A stretch of DNA of 55,883 nucleotides from Lampropedia cohaerens (GTDB lineage Bacteria > Pseudomonadota > Gammaproteobacteria > Burkholderiales > Burkholderiaceae_C): contig NZ_LBNQ01000035.1 of assembly GCF_001005215.1 (NCBI RefSeq), positions 1 through 55,883 on the forward strand, given 5' to 3'. Position 1 is the stretch's first letter. Every line of letters starts with the position of its first letter. Both the position numbers and the translations under genes were made by a program. Shown one piece after another: positions 38,024-47,371 of this stretch. The notes below the pieces were generated by a model. The model saw nothing but the letters and a program-made list of their open reading frames with translations, did not search any database and had not been told where the DNA came from.

Positions 38024-39484
38024 TCAGTCGCGCGGGCTGGCCAGTTCCTGCAGCGAGGGCAGCGGTTGTACGGGCAGCATGGCGTCGCCGCCCAGCGCGC
38101 GGTAGAGCGTCAGCTGGGTGCGCAGCTGCTCCATGCGGTTGCCTGACAGCGCCAGCTGCGCGTTGCGGCGCGATTGCTGGGCGTCGAGCCAGTTGCGCAG
38201 TGGCGTCGCGCCTGAGCGATAGCGCACCTCATTGAGGGATTCAACCTGCTGCGCAGCGTGCAGCTGCTCGGCCAGCCAGCGGCGCTGTTCGGCCAGCTGC
38301 ACGCGGCTTTGTAGGGTGTCCTCGACTTCCTGCAGCGCAGTCAGCAGCGTCTGTTGAAAACCTGCCGCCGCCGCCTCGTAGGTAGCACGGCTGGCGGCGT
38401 TGGACAGGCGCATTTCCGTCTGGCGAAGAAATGGCAGTGCTAGATTGGCACTCAGCGAACCGATTGGATTCGACAGCAGATTGCCCAGCGCACTGCTGGA
38501 TGCGCCCAGCCCACCCGTCAGACTGAGGGTGGGGTAAAAGCTCGCCCGCGTGGCATCCGCATCGGCGAGCGTCGCGCGCAGGCGCGCCTCGGCGGCCTGC
38601 ACGTCGGGGCGGCGCGCCAGTACCTGCGCGGGCACCCCGGCCGGTACATCCGGCACTTCGGAAGTCGGCAGCGACGCGGGCTCATTGGGCAGTACGGTTG
38701 CCAGCGCGGCATCCGTGGGCGGCATTCCAAGCAGCACCGCCAGCGCGTGGCGCGTGGTGGCGCGCTGCTGGCGCAGCTGCGCCAGGGCGGCTTCCTGGGT
38801 GGCGACGCTGCGTCGCGCTTCCTGCACTTCCAGGCCGGAGGCGCTGCCTGCTTCGTACTGCGCCTGTACCAGTTCTTGGGTGCGGCGTACGTAGGCCAGG
38901 CTTTGTTCGCCAGCGCCGATCTGCTCATTCTGGTAGGCCAGCTGCCAGTACAGCGTGGCGACGTTGGTCACCAGCGCCAGCGCGGCAGTCTGCAGGTCCT
39001 GCTCGGTGGCCTGCAGACGCCACTGCGCCGCATCCTGCTGGGCGGACAGGCGCCCCCACCAGTCCAGTTCGTAGCTGAGGCTGAGATTGAGGGCGTGGCT
39101 GCGGCTGGTGGGGCCGCCATCCAGGCTGCGGTTGGCGCCGGCGGAGGCACTGGCGCCCAAGGTGGGCGTGCGCCGGTCCTGCGCAAGTCCCAGTGTGGCC
39201 TCGGCCTGGCGGATGTTCCACGCTGCGACGGTGAGGTCACGGTTGGCAGCCAGGGCCTGTTCGATCAGTGCGTTGAGCTGTGCGTCACCAAAGCGCGTCC
39301 ACCACGCGTCAGCGAGCGTGCTGGCTGCGCGCAGGGGCTGGGCGGTCTCGGCCACGGGTGCGTTCCAGGCCGCGGGGATGGCCGAAGCCGGCGCCTCGAA
39401 GGGGGTGTGCAGGCTGCTGCAGCCCGCCAGCAGCACGGCAGCGGCCAGTGCGGAGAAATGCGAAAGCGTTGGCATAGTGATCAT
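38024..39484 (-). CDS. Outer-membrane efflux lipoprotein, NodT/OprM family
   Basis: The 486-residue product has a lipoprotein signal (SHFSALAAAVLLAGCSSL, lipobox LAGC). Two TolC-like repeats carry family motifs WWTRFGDAQLNALIEQALAANRDL, LDWWGRLSAQQDAA, YWQLAYQNEQI, VLARRPDVQAAEARL, FYPTLSLTGGLG and RYRSGATPLRNWLDAQQ. It forms the trimeric outer-membrane channel of a tripartite pump. It is the last gene of macA-macB-omp, starting 12 bases after the macB stop. ATG 39484 has GAGGCG upstream. Confidence 0.94.
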   Translation of the reverse strand: MITMPTLSHFSALAAAVLLAGCSSLHTPFEAPASAIPAAWNAPVAETAQPLRAASTLADAWWTRFGDAQLNALIEQALAANRDLTVAAWNIRQAEATLGLAQDRRTPTLGASASAGANRSLDGGPTSRSHALNLSLSYELDWWGRLSAQQDAAQWRLQATEQDLQTAALALVTNVATLYWQLAYQNEQIGAGEQSLAYVRRTQELVQAQYEAGSASGLEVQEARRSVATQEAALAQLRQQRATTRHALAVLLGMPPTDAALATVLPNEPASLPTSEVPDVPAGVPAQVLARRPDVQAAEARLRATLADADATRASFYPTLSLTGGLGASSSALGNLLSNPIGSLSANLALPFLRQTEMRLSNAASRATYEAAAAGFQQTLLTALQEVEDTLQSRVQLAEQRRWLAEQLHAAQQVESLNEVRYRSGATPLRNWLDAQQSRRNAQLALSGNRMEQLRTQLTLYRALGGDAMLPVQPLPSLQELASPRD

Positions 39485-39495
39485 GGCAGTGCGCC

Positions 39496-41466
39496 TCAGT
39501 CGCGCGAGAGCGCATCAATGGGGTTGAGCTGGGCGGCGTTGCGCGCCGGCAAGTAGCCGAACACGATGCCGATGCCGGATGCGCAGAGAAACGCCACCAC
39601 CATGGACTGCATCGAATAGATGAGCTGGAAATCGCTGTTGAACTGTGCGAACACCTGTCCGAACAGCAGGGCGAGCGCAATTCCGAGGACGCCGCCCAGC
39701 ACGCACACCAGTACGGCCTCGATGAGAAACTGCTGCTGGATGTCGCTTTGGCGCGCACCCACAGCCATGCGCACGCCAATCTCGCTGGTGCGCTCGGTCA
39801 CTGACACCAGCATGATGTTCATGACGCCGATGCCGCCGACCACCAGCGAGATCACGGCAATCGAGGAGATCAGCAGGGTCATGGTCTGCGTGGTGTTCTC
39901 GATGGTTTCGCGGATCGTGTCGGAGTTCATCAGGAAGAAATCCTGCACGCCATGGCGCTGTACCAGCAACTGCGTGATGCCCGCCTCGGCTGCCTGCGTG
40001 GAGACGCTGTCGGCCACGCGCACGACAATGGAGTTGAGGTGGCTCTGGCCGGAGATGCGGCTCATCACCGTGGTATAGGGCAGGTACACCGTCACCGTGC
40101 CGAAGTTGGGGCCAAATGCCGCCGACTGCGCCTGCAGTACGCCAATCACGCGCACCGGCACCTTGCCGAGAAACAGCACCTGGCCAATCGGATCGCTGCC
40201 ATCGGGAAAGAACGTGGTACGGGCGTTGTCGTCGATGACCGCAACCTGGCTGCGCGCATGCACGGCCTCGCGACCAAACAAGCTGCCCATCGCCAGCTTC
40301 ATCCCGCGCACCTGGAAGAACTGCTCGCCTACGCCCTGGATCTGGCCGCTGGCTTCCACGTTGCCGTAGCGGATAGTGGCATTGCTGTTGACGCTGGGCG
40401 TGACGCTGTCGGCGTAGCTTTGCTGCGCCAGTGCGTCGGCATCGCTAGCCACCAAGGTACGGATGCGATTGGCCCCCCGGTCGCCGAATCCGGTGCCCGG
40501 GCGCACCTCGATGGTGTTGGTGCCGATGGAGGCAATGTTTTGCAGCACGGCCTGTTGGGTGCCGGTGCCGAGCGCGACGACCGATACCACCGAGGCAATC
40601 CCGATGATGATGCCCAGCATGGTCAGGAATGTGCGCAGGCGGTGCGCATTCATCGCCAGCAAGGCCATTCGGAACGCTTCCATGAAGCGGTCCAGCGCCG
40701 CCGAAAACGCCAGCCGGCTCGGCTTGACCACCTGCGTCTTGGGCGCGGCGGCGGATGTGGCCAGCGGGTTGCGCGGGGTATTGGGGCGATCGCTGATGAT
40801 CTGCCCGTCGCGGATCTCGATGATGCGCTGGGCATGCTCGGCCACCTGCATGTCGTGCGTGACGAGGATGATGGTGTGGCCCTCGGCGTGCAGTTCGCCC
40901 AGGATTTGCATGACCTCACGCCCGGATGCGGAGTCCAGCGCGCCGGTGGGCTCGTCGGCCAGGATGACCAGGCCGCCGTTCATCAGCGCGCGGGCGATCG
41001 AGACGCGCTGCTGCTGGCCGCCCGAGAGCTTGCCCGGTGTGTGCTCGGTGCGCCCGGCCAGACCCAGGCGTTCGAGCAGTGCCTTGGCGCGCTGCGCACG
41101 TGCCTCGCCGGGCATGCCGGCGTAGATTGCCGGGACTTCCACGTTGCCTTGTGCGGTCAGGTCCGACAGCAGGTGGTAGCGCTGGAAGATGAAGCCGAAG
41201 TACTCACGGCGCAGCGCCGCTAGCTCATCGGCATCGAGTTGGCCTGTCTCGCGCCCCTGGACGCGGTACGAGCCGGCAGTGGGTTTGTCCAGGCAGCCGA
41301 GGATGTTCATCAGCGTCGACTTGCCCGAGCCAGACTGGCCGACGATGGCGACCATCTCGCCGGCGTGGATGTCCAGGTCGACGTCCTTGAGCACGGCGAT
41401 GGTGCCCTCGCCGGCGGGAAATTCGCGGCGCAGCTGGCGCAGCTGCAGCAGTGGCTGATTGCTCAC
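39496..41466 (-). CDS. macB: MacB-type ABC exporter (ATPase fused to FtsX-like permease)
   Basis: The 656-residue protein has an N-terminal ABC domain with Walker [17 protein letters not shown], signature [16 protein letters not shown] and Walker [16 protein letters not shown] helix at about residues 275-300 ([23 protein letters not shown]) follows, then a large periplasmic domain and three C-terminal helices ([25 protein letters not shown] and two more). It drives export of substrates captured from the periplasm via MacA and the outer-membrane channel. It lies 14 bases after macA. The same architecture serves macrolide, enterotoxin and siderophore export (MacAB, PvdRT-OpmQ), so the substrate stays open. 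Confidence 0.95.
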   Translation of the reverse strand: MSNQPLLQLRQLRREFPAGEGTIAVLKDVDLDIHAGEMVAIVGQSGSGKSTLMNILGCLDKPTAGSYRVQGRETGQLDADELAALRREYFGFIFQRYHLLSDLTAQGNVEVPAIYAGMPGEARAQRAKALLERLGLAGRTEHTPGKLSGGQQQRVSIARALMNGGLVILADEPTGALDSASGREVMQILGELHAEGHTIILVTHDMQVAEHAQRIIEIRDGQIISDRPNTPRNPLATSAAAPKTQVVKPSRLAFSAALDRFMEAFRMALLAMNAHRLRTFLTMLGIIIGIASVVSVVALGTGTQQAVLQNIASIGTNTIEVRPGTGFGDRGANRIRTLVASDADALAQQSYADSVTPSVNSNATIRYGNVEASGQIQGVGEQFFQVRGMKLAMGSLFGREAVHARSQVAVIDDNARTTFFPDGSDPIGQVLFLGKVPVRVIGVLQAQSAAFGPNFGTVTVYLPYTTVMSRISGQSHLNSIVVRVADSVSTQAAEAGITQLLVQRHGVQDFFLMNSDTIRETIENTTQTMTLLISSIAVISLVVGGIGVMNIMLVSVTERTSEIGVRMAVGARQSDIQQQFLIEAVLVCVLGGVLGIALALLFGQVFAQFNSDFQLIYSMQSMVVAFLCASGIGIVFGYLPARNAAQLNPIDALSRD

Positions 41467-41480
41467 GGCGCGATCCCTTC

Positions 41481-42686
41481 CTACAGCCGCATGCCGCGAG
41501 GCGCGCGCCCCGCACCGCCGGGCAGGCCGCCGGCTGCGCCGCCTTCGGCCACCACCACGCGCTCGCCCTCCTGCAGGCCATCGAGAATCTGCGCCTGCAG
41601 GTTGTTGTTCAGGCCAACCTGCACGGTACGCGGCCGGGCCTGGCCGTCCGCATCCAGCACGCGCACCTGATAGCTGCCGTCAGGCTGGCGCCGCAGCGCG
41701 CTGGCTGGCACGACGAGCGCATCGTCGATGGCGTCCTGCACGATGTGCACCTGCGCTGTCATGGAAATGCGCAGTCGGTGCTCCGGATTGGGAACGTCGA
41801 ACAGGCCGTTGTAGTAGATGGCGGTGGCGGTTGATGAACTGCTGCTGGAAGCGGCCGAGGTGCTGCTGCTGCTGATCGATTCGGGGGCAGGTTCAATGCT
41901 GCGCAGCGTGGCCTCGTAGCGGCGATCGGGCTCGCCCAGAATCGTGAAGTACACGCGCTGGCCGGGTGCGACCTGCACCACGTCGGCTTCGGAAATCTCC
42001 GCCTTGATGGTCATGGTGTCCAGCTGCGCCAGGATGACGATGGTGGGCGCCTGCTGGTTGGCGTTGACGGTCTGCCCTTCCTTGGTCACGATGGCCACGA
42101 CCTGCCCGTCCATGGGCGCCACGATGCGTGTGTAGCCCACATTCACGCGCGCGGTGTCGGCGGCGATTTCCGCCTGCGCGATGCGTGCCTTCTGTGATTC
42201 GATGTTGGCCTGCGCGACCTTGTAGGCCAGCTCGGCGGCCTCGAAGTCGGCGCGCGAGCTGGCGTCGGCCGCGCGCAGTTGGCGCTGGCGCTCATACTCG
42301 GCGCGGGCCTTGGCCAGCGTGGCCTGCTGCGCAGCCAGTTCAGCGCGGGCCGTCACCAGCGCCGCCTCGGCATTGCGCAGGGCGTTTTGCTGCGGCAGCG
42401 AGTCGATTTCCGCAATCAGGTCGCCCTGCTTGACGTTCTGCCCCAGCTCCACGGCCAGGCGTGTGATCTGCCCGGAGACCTGTGCGCCCACGTTGACCTG
42501 CTGAAAGGCTTCCAGCTTGCCCGAAGCCAGTACGGACTTCTCGATGCTGCCACGCACCACGGGGGCGGTGGCGTAGGCCGGGGCGGGAGCGGTCGCGAAA
42601 AACTGCCGGTAGCCCCAATAGGCCAATACGGCGAGTACCAGCACGATGGCAAAGGTTTTCCACCCAATTCGTAATTTCTTGCGCAT
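41481..42686 (-). CDS. macA: MacA-type periplasmic adaptor (membrane fusion protein)
   Basis: The 401-residue product has one N-terminal anchor helix ([22 protein letters not shown]), then lipoyl halves ([23 protein letters not shown] and [20 protein letters not shown]) around a long coiled hairpin (about residues 95-185), and a beta-barrel domain. A serine-rich insert [20 protein letters not shown] (about 268-287) precedes [16 protein letters not shown], a feature I also associate with other MacA/PvdR-like adaptors. It is the first gene of the macA-macB-omp operon. The 224-base gap to the divergent usp gene must hold both promoters; none stands out. Confidence 0.94.
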   Translation of the reverse strand: MRKKLRIGWKTFAIVLVLAVLAYWGYRQFFATAPAPAYATAPVVRGSIEKSVLASGKLEAFQQVNVGAQVSGQITRLAVELGQNVKQGDLIAEIDSLPQQNALRNAEAALVTARAELAAQQATLAKARAEYERQRQLRAADASSRADFEAAELAYKVAQANIESQKARIAQAEIAADTARVNVGYTRIVAPMDGQVVAIVTKEGQTVNANQQAPTIVILAQLDTMTIKAEISEADVVQVAPGQRVYFTILGEPDRRYEATLRSIEPAPESISSSSTSAASSSSSSTATAIYYNGLFDVPNPEHRLRISMTAQVHIVQDAIDDALVVPASALRRQPDGSYQVRVLDADGQARPRTVQVGLNNNLQAQILDGLQEGERVVVAEGGAAGGLPGGAGRAPRGMRL

Positions 42687-42910
42687 GGTTTTTCAGATTG
42701 CGTGAACTCGGCACGGTGATTGCATGCGCAATTGTGCGCTGCACACTGGTGCGGGCCTGTAGGCGCAGCGTAAAAGCTTGGTAAAGCGCACGGTGCGCGC
42801 CCGCGTAGCCAGGCGAGCACGTCGCGTCGTGCAAAATTGACGGTGAAGGGTCCGCACGGTTGCCCTGCCAAGCATGCTGCCCCACCATCCATCTGCAAAG
42901 GAGGTTGAAC

Positions 42911-43423
42911 ATGCCCGACTACTCCCACATCATGGTGCCCATTGACGGCTCGGACATCTCGCTGTGCGCCATTGAGCACGTCAAGGCGCTGGCCAAGGCG
43001 TTTGGCAGCCAGGTACTGGTGCTCTACGTGGTCGACCCCTATCCCTTTACCGGCATCGGCACGGATCTGGCCTATGGCCAGGCCCAGTTCGTCGCAGAGT
43101 CGAGCGAGCAGGCCAAGGCGGCACTGCAGCAGGCGCGCAATGCGCTGGAAGCAGAAGGCATTGCGGTCGAGACGTTGTCGCTGGAAGGCTCGATCGTGCA
43201 GAACACCATCGCGCAGGTCGTGCAGGAGCGCCATGTGTCACTGATCGTCATGGCTTCGCATGGCCGCTCGGGGCTGGAAAAATTCCTGCTGGGCAGTACC
43301 ACGGACAGGGTGCTGGGCTCGGTGCAGGTGCCGGTGCTGGTAGTGCGCGGCACGGCCGAGCAGCAGGACCGCGGCGCCGATGCGCCGGTGAGCGAGCCGC
43401 CGCTGGTGCCGCCGGTGCTGTGA
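42911..43423 (+). CDS. Universal stress protein UspA family
   Basis: The 170-residue product has one Usp domain: YSHIMVPIDGSDISLCAIEHV at the N-terminus and LIVMASHGRSGLEKFLLGST with VPVLVVRG at the end. The G-2x-G-9x-G(S/T) ATP-binding pattern is seen in SHGRSGLEKFLLGST, so it is probably an ATP-binding type. A proline-rich tail follows (VSEPPLVPPVL). ATG 42911 has a near-perfect AAAGGAGG. It is divergent from macA and convergent with the MOSC gene. Confidence 0.93.
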   Translation: MPDYSHIMVPIDGSDISLCAIEHVKALAKAFGSQVLVLYVVDPYPFTGIGTDLAYGQAQFVAESSEQAKAALQQARNALEAEGIAVETLSLEGSIVQNTIAQVVQERHVSLIVMASHGRSGLEKFLLGSTTDRVLGSVQVPVLVVRGTAEQQDRGADAPVSEPPLVPPVL

Positions 43424-43449
43424 ACAGGGTCTGAGCGCACTGCGGCGGA

Positions 43450-44244
43450 TCAGTCCAGCAGTTGCACCGGATCGCCCACGCGGATCTCGCCTGCCGCGTG
43501 CGCGTAGAGGTTGACGCCAAAGCATGCGCCCAGCGGCAACGCATGCGTGCGCGCGAGCGTCCTGAGCGGCTCCTTGTCGGGAGACAGCATGGCCGTATCC
43601 GGATCCAGGTTGACGATCTTGCAGCGCGCGCAGGGCTTGAAGTTGGTGAAGATCAGGTTGCCTATGCGCAGCGTCTGCCAATCGTCCTCGGCGTAGGCCT
43701 GCAAGCCGTCGATGACGATGTTGGGTCGGAAACGCGCCATGCCAACGGGAGGCAGGCCTTGCTGCTGCAACTGCTGGTTCAGCGCGTGCAGCGATGCCTG
43801 CGTGGTCAGCAGATAGGGCGCGCCATCTGCAAAGGACAGTGCCTGTCCATTGACTGCCAGCCTTCGCGTTGGCGCCGTGCCGAGGTAGACCAGCCTGCAT
43901 GCCATGCCCAGTTGGTTGCTGAGCCATGCGTCGGTGGCCGCAGGTCCGGCGCAGGCCTGAAAGGTATCGCGCCAGACTGTCACCGTCATCGCGGTGGTGT
44001 AGTCGGCCACGTGCACCTGGCGAGAGGCGCCATCCGGCGCCTTCAAATGCAGTCGACCGTTGTCGGCATTGGCCTGCCAGCGCAGCAGCTGCGGCGCTGT
44101 CCGGGCGGTGATGAAGTGACCCTCGGTATCGGTGATCAGCCACTGCCGGTCGTGGGCAAAGCCTTCCAGCCGTACTGCTGCATGGTCCACGGCCAGGCCG
44201 CGCATGGACTTGACGGGATAGCGGTGCAGGGCAGTGACGTGCAT
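43450..44244 (-). CDS. MOSC-domain protein (YcbX-like, N-terminal beta-barrel plus MOSC)
   Basis: The 264-residue product begins LHRYPVKSMRGLAVDHAAV, the MOSC_N motif (about residues 7-120). The MOSC domain proper (about 125-262) has FRPNIVIDGLQAYAEDDWQ and FTNFKPCARCKIVNLDPDT, whose Cys in the CxRC stretch is the likely molybdenum ligand. GVNLYAHAAGEIRVGDPVQL closes it. Such proteins reduce N-hydroxylated compounds or carry sulfur for Mo enzymes. It lacks the C-terminal ferredoxin domain of E. coli YcbX and so would need a partner reductase. The moaE-mobA and moeA genes lie about 9 kb away. Confidence 0.92.
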   Translation of the reverse strand: MHVTALHRYPVKSMRGLAVDHAAVRLEGFAHDRQWLITDTEGHFITARTAPQLLRWQANADNGRLHLKAPDGASRQVHVADYTTAMTVTVWRDTFQACAGPAATDAWLSNQLGMACRLVYLGTAPTRRLAVNGQALSFADGAPYLLTTQASLHALNQQLQQQGLPPVGMARFRPNIVIDGLQAYAEDDWQTLRIGNLIFTNFKPCARCKIVNLDPDTAMLSPDKEPLRTLARTHALPLGACFGVNLYAHAAGEIRVGDPVQLLD

Positions 44245-44254
44245 GGTAAAAAGT

Positions 44255-44267
44255 GTAAACAGGTTCT
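44255..44267 (+). repeat. Half copy of the REP-like element
   Basis: GTAAACAGGTTCT is identical to the right arm of the palindromic repeat at 28496-28561. It lies 10 bases upstream of the MOSC start, within that gene's leader. No matching left arm is seen. Confidence 0.4.
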
Positions 44268-44439
44268 TGGTGGCGCAATGCGGCCAGCTTACCTGCTTTG
44301 TCAGCCGGTGTCAGGTGCTGCAAGCGCGTGCCAGCGCCGCCATGCAGCGTTTGCGCGCGCCGCCTACACTTGCGCGTTCTGCCATTCATGTGCGGTGCTT
44401 GTGGAGTACACCGGCGCCGGCCTTTGCCTATCCATTGCA

Positions 44440-45636
44440 ATGCATTCCTCTTCCAAGAGCACGGCCTCACCGCAGCTCCTGTTTCTCATGGCCGTGGCCT
44501 GCGGTCTGTGTGCGGGTTGCAACTACATCAATCAGCCGCTGGTGCACTCCATCGCGCATGGCCTGCGGGTGAGTGAGGAGCAGGCGGCGCTGAGTGTGAC
44601 CATCTCGCAACTGAGCTATGCGGCAGGCCTGCTGCTGCTGGTGCCGTTGGGCGATCTGCTGGAGCGGCGCAGGCTGATCGTGACGCTGATGGGACTGGCT
44701 GCGGCCGGATTGCTGTTGTGCGCGCTGACGGACAACATCGTCTGGTTCTGGGTGGGTTCGGCCGTGGCAGGCGTGTTTTCCGTCGCGGCGCAGGTGCTGG
44801 TGCCGCTGGTGACGCTGCTGGTGGCGCGCGAGCACGCAGGCCGTGCGGTGGGGGTGCTGATGACCGGGCTGTTGATCGGCATCCAGTCCGCCCGCAGCGT
44901 GGCCGGGCTGTTCTCGGCCACCGCGGGGTGGTCATCGGTGTATGGCTTTACTGCCGCGCTGATGTTGCTGGTGGCGGCTGCGCTGTGGTTTGCGTTGCCT
45001 GCGCAGGCCGCAACGGCGGGCGCGCAGGGCGGCGTGGCGCGCTATGCGGCGGGGCTGCTGTCGATGCTGCAGCTGTTTGTTGCCACGCCCCGCCTGCGCA
45101 GCCGTGCCTGGATGGGTGCGCTGAGCTTTGCCAGCCTGAGCGTGCTGTTCTCGACGATGGCACTGCTGCTGGGTGCCGCGCCCCATTCCCTGAGCGATCT
45201 GCAGATTGGCTTGCTGAGCCTGGTGGGGGTGGTCAGCGCGCTGGTGGCCAAGCCCGTAGGTCGCCTTGCCGACCAGGGCAGGGAGGCAGTCACTTCACTG
45301 GTGGCGGCGTTGACGCTGGTGGCGATATGGCCGGTGGTGTGGCTGAGCGTATACAGCGTGACCGCCTTTGCGTTGGGCTTGCTGGTGCTGAGCGTGGCGA
45401 TTGCCGCCATTCACATCAGCAATCAGAGCGTGATCTTCGGGCTGCCCAGCCAGGTGCGCTCGCGTGCCAATGCCGTGTACATGACGGCCTATTTCCTGGG
45501 CGCCGCGGGTGGCTCGGCAGCCGGTGTGCTGGCATGGCGCGCCGGCGGCTGGATGGGCGTGTGCATGCTGGGCGCGGCGCTTGCCATTGGTTCGCTGCTG
45601 GCGACCCTCTGGGATCGCAGGCTGCGTAGCGCCTGA
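44440..45636 (+). CDS. MFS transporter, drug:H+ antiporter-like
   Basis: The 398-residue product has twelve predicted helices. The motif A region is GLLLLVPLGDLLERRRLIVTLMGL (about residues 62-85, with GDLLERR as the loop 2-3 signature). Pairs of helices are separated by a central loop near residue 200 (RLRSRAWMGALSFASLS). Members of this group (AraJ/YnfM-like) export small molecules; the substrate is unknown. ATG 44440 is chosen because residues further upstream in the open frame are antisense to the MOSC gene. It is divergent from MOSC and converges with yaeQ, whose end is 26 bases away. Confidence 0.88.
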   Translation: MHSSSKSTASPQLLFLMAVACGLCAGCNYINQPLVHSIAHGLRVSEEQAALSVTISQLSYAAGLLLLVPLGDLLERRRLIVTLMGLAAAGLLLCALTDNIVWFWVGSAVAGVFSVAAQVLVPLVTLLVAREHAGRAVGVLMTGLLIGIQSARSVAGLFSATAGWSSVYGFTAALMLLVAAALWFALPAQAATAGAQGGVARYAAGLLSMLQLFVATPRLRSRAWMGALSFASLSVLFSTMALLLGAAPHSLSDLQIGLLSLVGVVSALVAKPVGRLADQGREAVTSLVAALTLVAIWPVVWLSVYSVTAFALGLLVLSVAIAAIHISNQSVIFGLPSQVRSRANAVYMTAYFLGAAGGSAAGVLAWRAGGWMGVCMLGAALAIGSLLATLWDRRLRSA

Positions 45637-45662
45637 GCGTTCTCACCTGCGCTGCGGATCGG

Positions 45663-46202
45663 TCAGCGCAGTGCCTGCGGCGTGACCGTGGCCTCGCCCT
45701 GATCGCTCTGTATGTAGGCGGTGCCGTCCTGGATGTGGATGTGCAGCGTCATCTGGCGTGCGGCCAGGCGGGCCAGTGCCTCGGCTGCATCGGCGGCGAT
45801 GGCCTGCACGCGCAGGTTGCGGGCGCGCGCGATCTTGCTTTCAATGCCCTTCCACCAGATCGGCACGGTGCGTCCATAGGCCAGCACAAGCACATCATCG
45901 GCCTTGCCGCAGGCCTTGAGGATGCGGCGCTCGTCGGGCAGGCCCAGTTCGATCCAGGCCTCAATGCGTCCGGTCAGGTCGTGGCGCCAGAGGTCGGGCT
46001 GCTCGGTGTCGCTCAGTCCCTTGGTGAAGGCCAGGCGCGCATCGGCATCCACCTCCAGGGCATAGGCGAGCAAACGCAGCATCATGCGCTCGTCGGTTTC
46101 CGATGGATGTTTGGCCACGGTGAGGGCGTGGCTGGCGTAACGATGGCGGTCGCTGTCTGCGATGTGCAGTTCGACCTTGTGGATGGTGGCGTTCAGGGCC
46201 AT
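45663..46202 (-). CDS. yaeQ: YaeQ family protein
   Basis: The 179-residue product starts MALNATIHKVELHIADSDRH, the conserved YaeQ beginning. TVAKHPSETDERMMLRLLAYAL, LWRHDLTGRIEAWIELGLPDE and VLAYGRTVPIWWKGIE follow, with the typical ending in IQDGTAYIQSDQGEATVTP. The family has a PD-(D/E)XK nuclease-like fold and unknown function (E. coli YaeQ was named as an RfaH suppressor). Length matches (about 180). The open frame continues upstream through the LysR gene in another frame and should be ignored. It lies 34 bases downstream of the LysR gene. Confidence 0.93.
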   Translation of the reverse strand: MALNATIHKVELHIADSDRHRYASHALTVAKHPSETDERMMLRLLAYALEVDADARLAFTKGLSDTEQPDLWRHDLTGRIEAWIELGLPDERRILKACGKADDVLVLAYGRTVPIWWKGIESKIARARNLRVQAIAADAAEALARLAARQMTLHIHIQDGTAYIQSDQGEATVTPQALR

Positions 46203-46236
46203 GAGAGGGAAAAAAGGTGCTGAGCAGGCGACATTC

Positions 46237-47175
46237 TCATGCTTGCACGGGGCGCTGCCAGAAGGAGGGGCTTTCATACTGTTCGCGCAGAAAGTCGATC
46301 CACAGGCGCACACGTAGCGGCAGATGGCGGCGTTCCGGCACGACCGCATAGATGCCGTTGGGCGGTGCGGCGTAGTTCTGCAGCAGCTGCACCAGGCGGC
46401 CTGCGGCGATGTCGGCCTCGACTTCCCAGGTGCTGCGCCAGGCAATGCCATGGCCTGCCAGACACCAGTCGTGCAGTACCTGCCCGTCGGTGCAGTCCAG
46501 CCGGCCCCGTGGCTTGATATGGATGATACGGCTGGGGCCATCGGGCGTCTCGCCCGGCACGGCGAAGGCCCAGCCACGGCTTTGCGAGGCTTCGCTGGAC
46601 AGGCCCAGGCAGTTGTGCTGCAGCAGGTCGCTGGGATGCTGGGGGCAGCCGTGCATGGCCAGGTAGGCGGGCGCGGCCACGCAGAGGCGGCGATTGTCGG
46701 CCAGGCGGGTGCTGACCAGGCTGGAGTCAGGCAGATCGCCCACGCGCACGGCGCAGTCAAAGCCTTCGCCGCCGAGATCGACCAACCGGTCGCTCAGATT
46801 CAGCGAGACGCGCACATCGGGATGCTGGCGCTGGAACAGCGGCACCAGTGGCGCGACGTGGCGGCGCCCGAAGCCCGCTGGAGCGGTCAGCCGCAGATGG
46901 CCGGTCGCGCGCACGCTGCCTGCGGCCACGCTGGCCTCGGCGTCGGCCCAGTCAGCCAGCAGCCGCTGGCAGTTTTCGAGAAAGGCGGCGCCTTCATGGG
47001 TCAGGGACACGCGCCGCGTGGTGCGCACCAGCAGCTTGACGCCGAGGTGGTTCTCCAGTGCGTCCAGGCGCCGGCTGACGATGGCCGGTACCACGCCTTC
47101 GCCCTGCGCGGCCGCAGTCAGGCTGCCCTGCGTGGCAACGCGTACGAAGGTTTCAATGGCCTTGAAGCGATCCAT
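46237..47175 (-). CDS. LysR-family transcriptional regulator divergent from glcB
   Basis: The 312-residue product starts MDRFKAIETFVRVATQGSLT and has the family HTH (AAAQGEGVVPAIVSRRLDALE, LGVKLLVRTTRRVSLTHEG). The effector domain has GHLRLTAPAGFGRRHVAPLVP and EGFDCAVRVGDLPDSSLVS. ATG 47175 is preferred over TTG 47187. It faces malate synthase G across 196 bases, so glcB is a candidate target, but yaeQ downstream is also possible. A TTGACT -35 at 47236-47231 with 17-base spacing suggests its own promoter. Confidence 0.92.
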   Translation of the reverse strand: MDRFKAIETFVRVATQGSLTAAAQGEGVVPAIVSRRLDALENHLGVKLLVRTTRRVSLTHEGAAFLENCQRLLADWADAEASVAAGSVRATGHLRLTAPAGFGRRHVAPLVPLFQRQHPDVRVSLNLSDRLVDLGGEGFDCAVRVGDLPDSSLVSTRLADNRRLCVAAPAYLAMHGCPQHPSDLLQHNCLGLSSEASQSRGWAFAVPGETPDGPSRIIHIKPRGRLDCTDGQVLHDWCLAGHGIAWRSTWEVEADIAAGRLVQLLQNYAAPPNGIYAVVPERRHLPLRVRLWIDFLREQYESPSFWQRPVQA

Positions 47176-47207
47176 GGGGTGTGGCAACGCAACCGATGCC
47201 CGGATCG

Positions 47208-47236
47208 GTTACTTTTGCGTTTTGGTAAATAGTCAA
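47208..47236 (-). promoter_or_regulatory. Possible promoter of the lysR gene in the lysR-glcB intergenic region
   Basis: On the minus strand TTGACT (47236-47231) and AGTAAC (47213-47208) are 17 bases apart. The -10 is poor. The region up to 47300 is AT-rich and carries the glcB promoter, for which no clear hexamers are seen. Confidence 0.3.
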
Positions 47237-47371
47237 AAGACGATCATGGTATTTATTGTCATCCATTGATGTAATAAAGTGGGCATCATCGGTGACTTGC
47301 CCGTGGCCCCAGGTGCACTGCGCCTGCATCGGCCCGCGCCCCGTTTTTCCAATTACCACAAGGAGATATTC

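Noticed and set aside
43462..44439. Upstream extension of the MFS reading frame
   Set aside because: This part is antisense to the MOSC gene and unlike transporter sequence. The transporter starts at ATG 44440.
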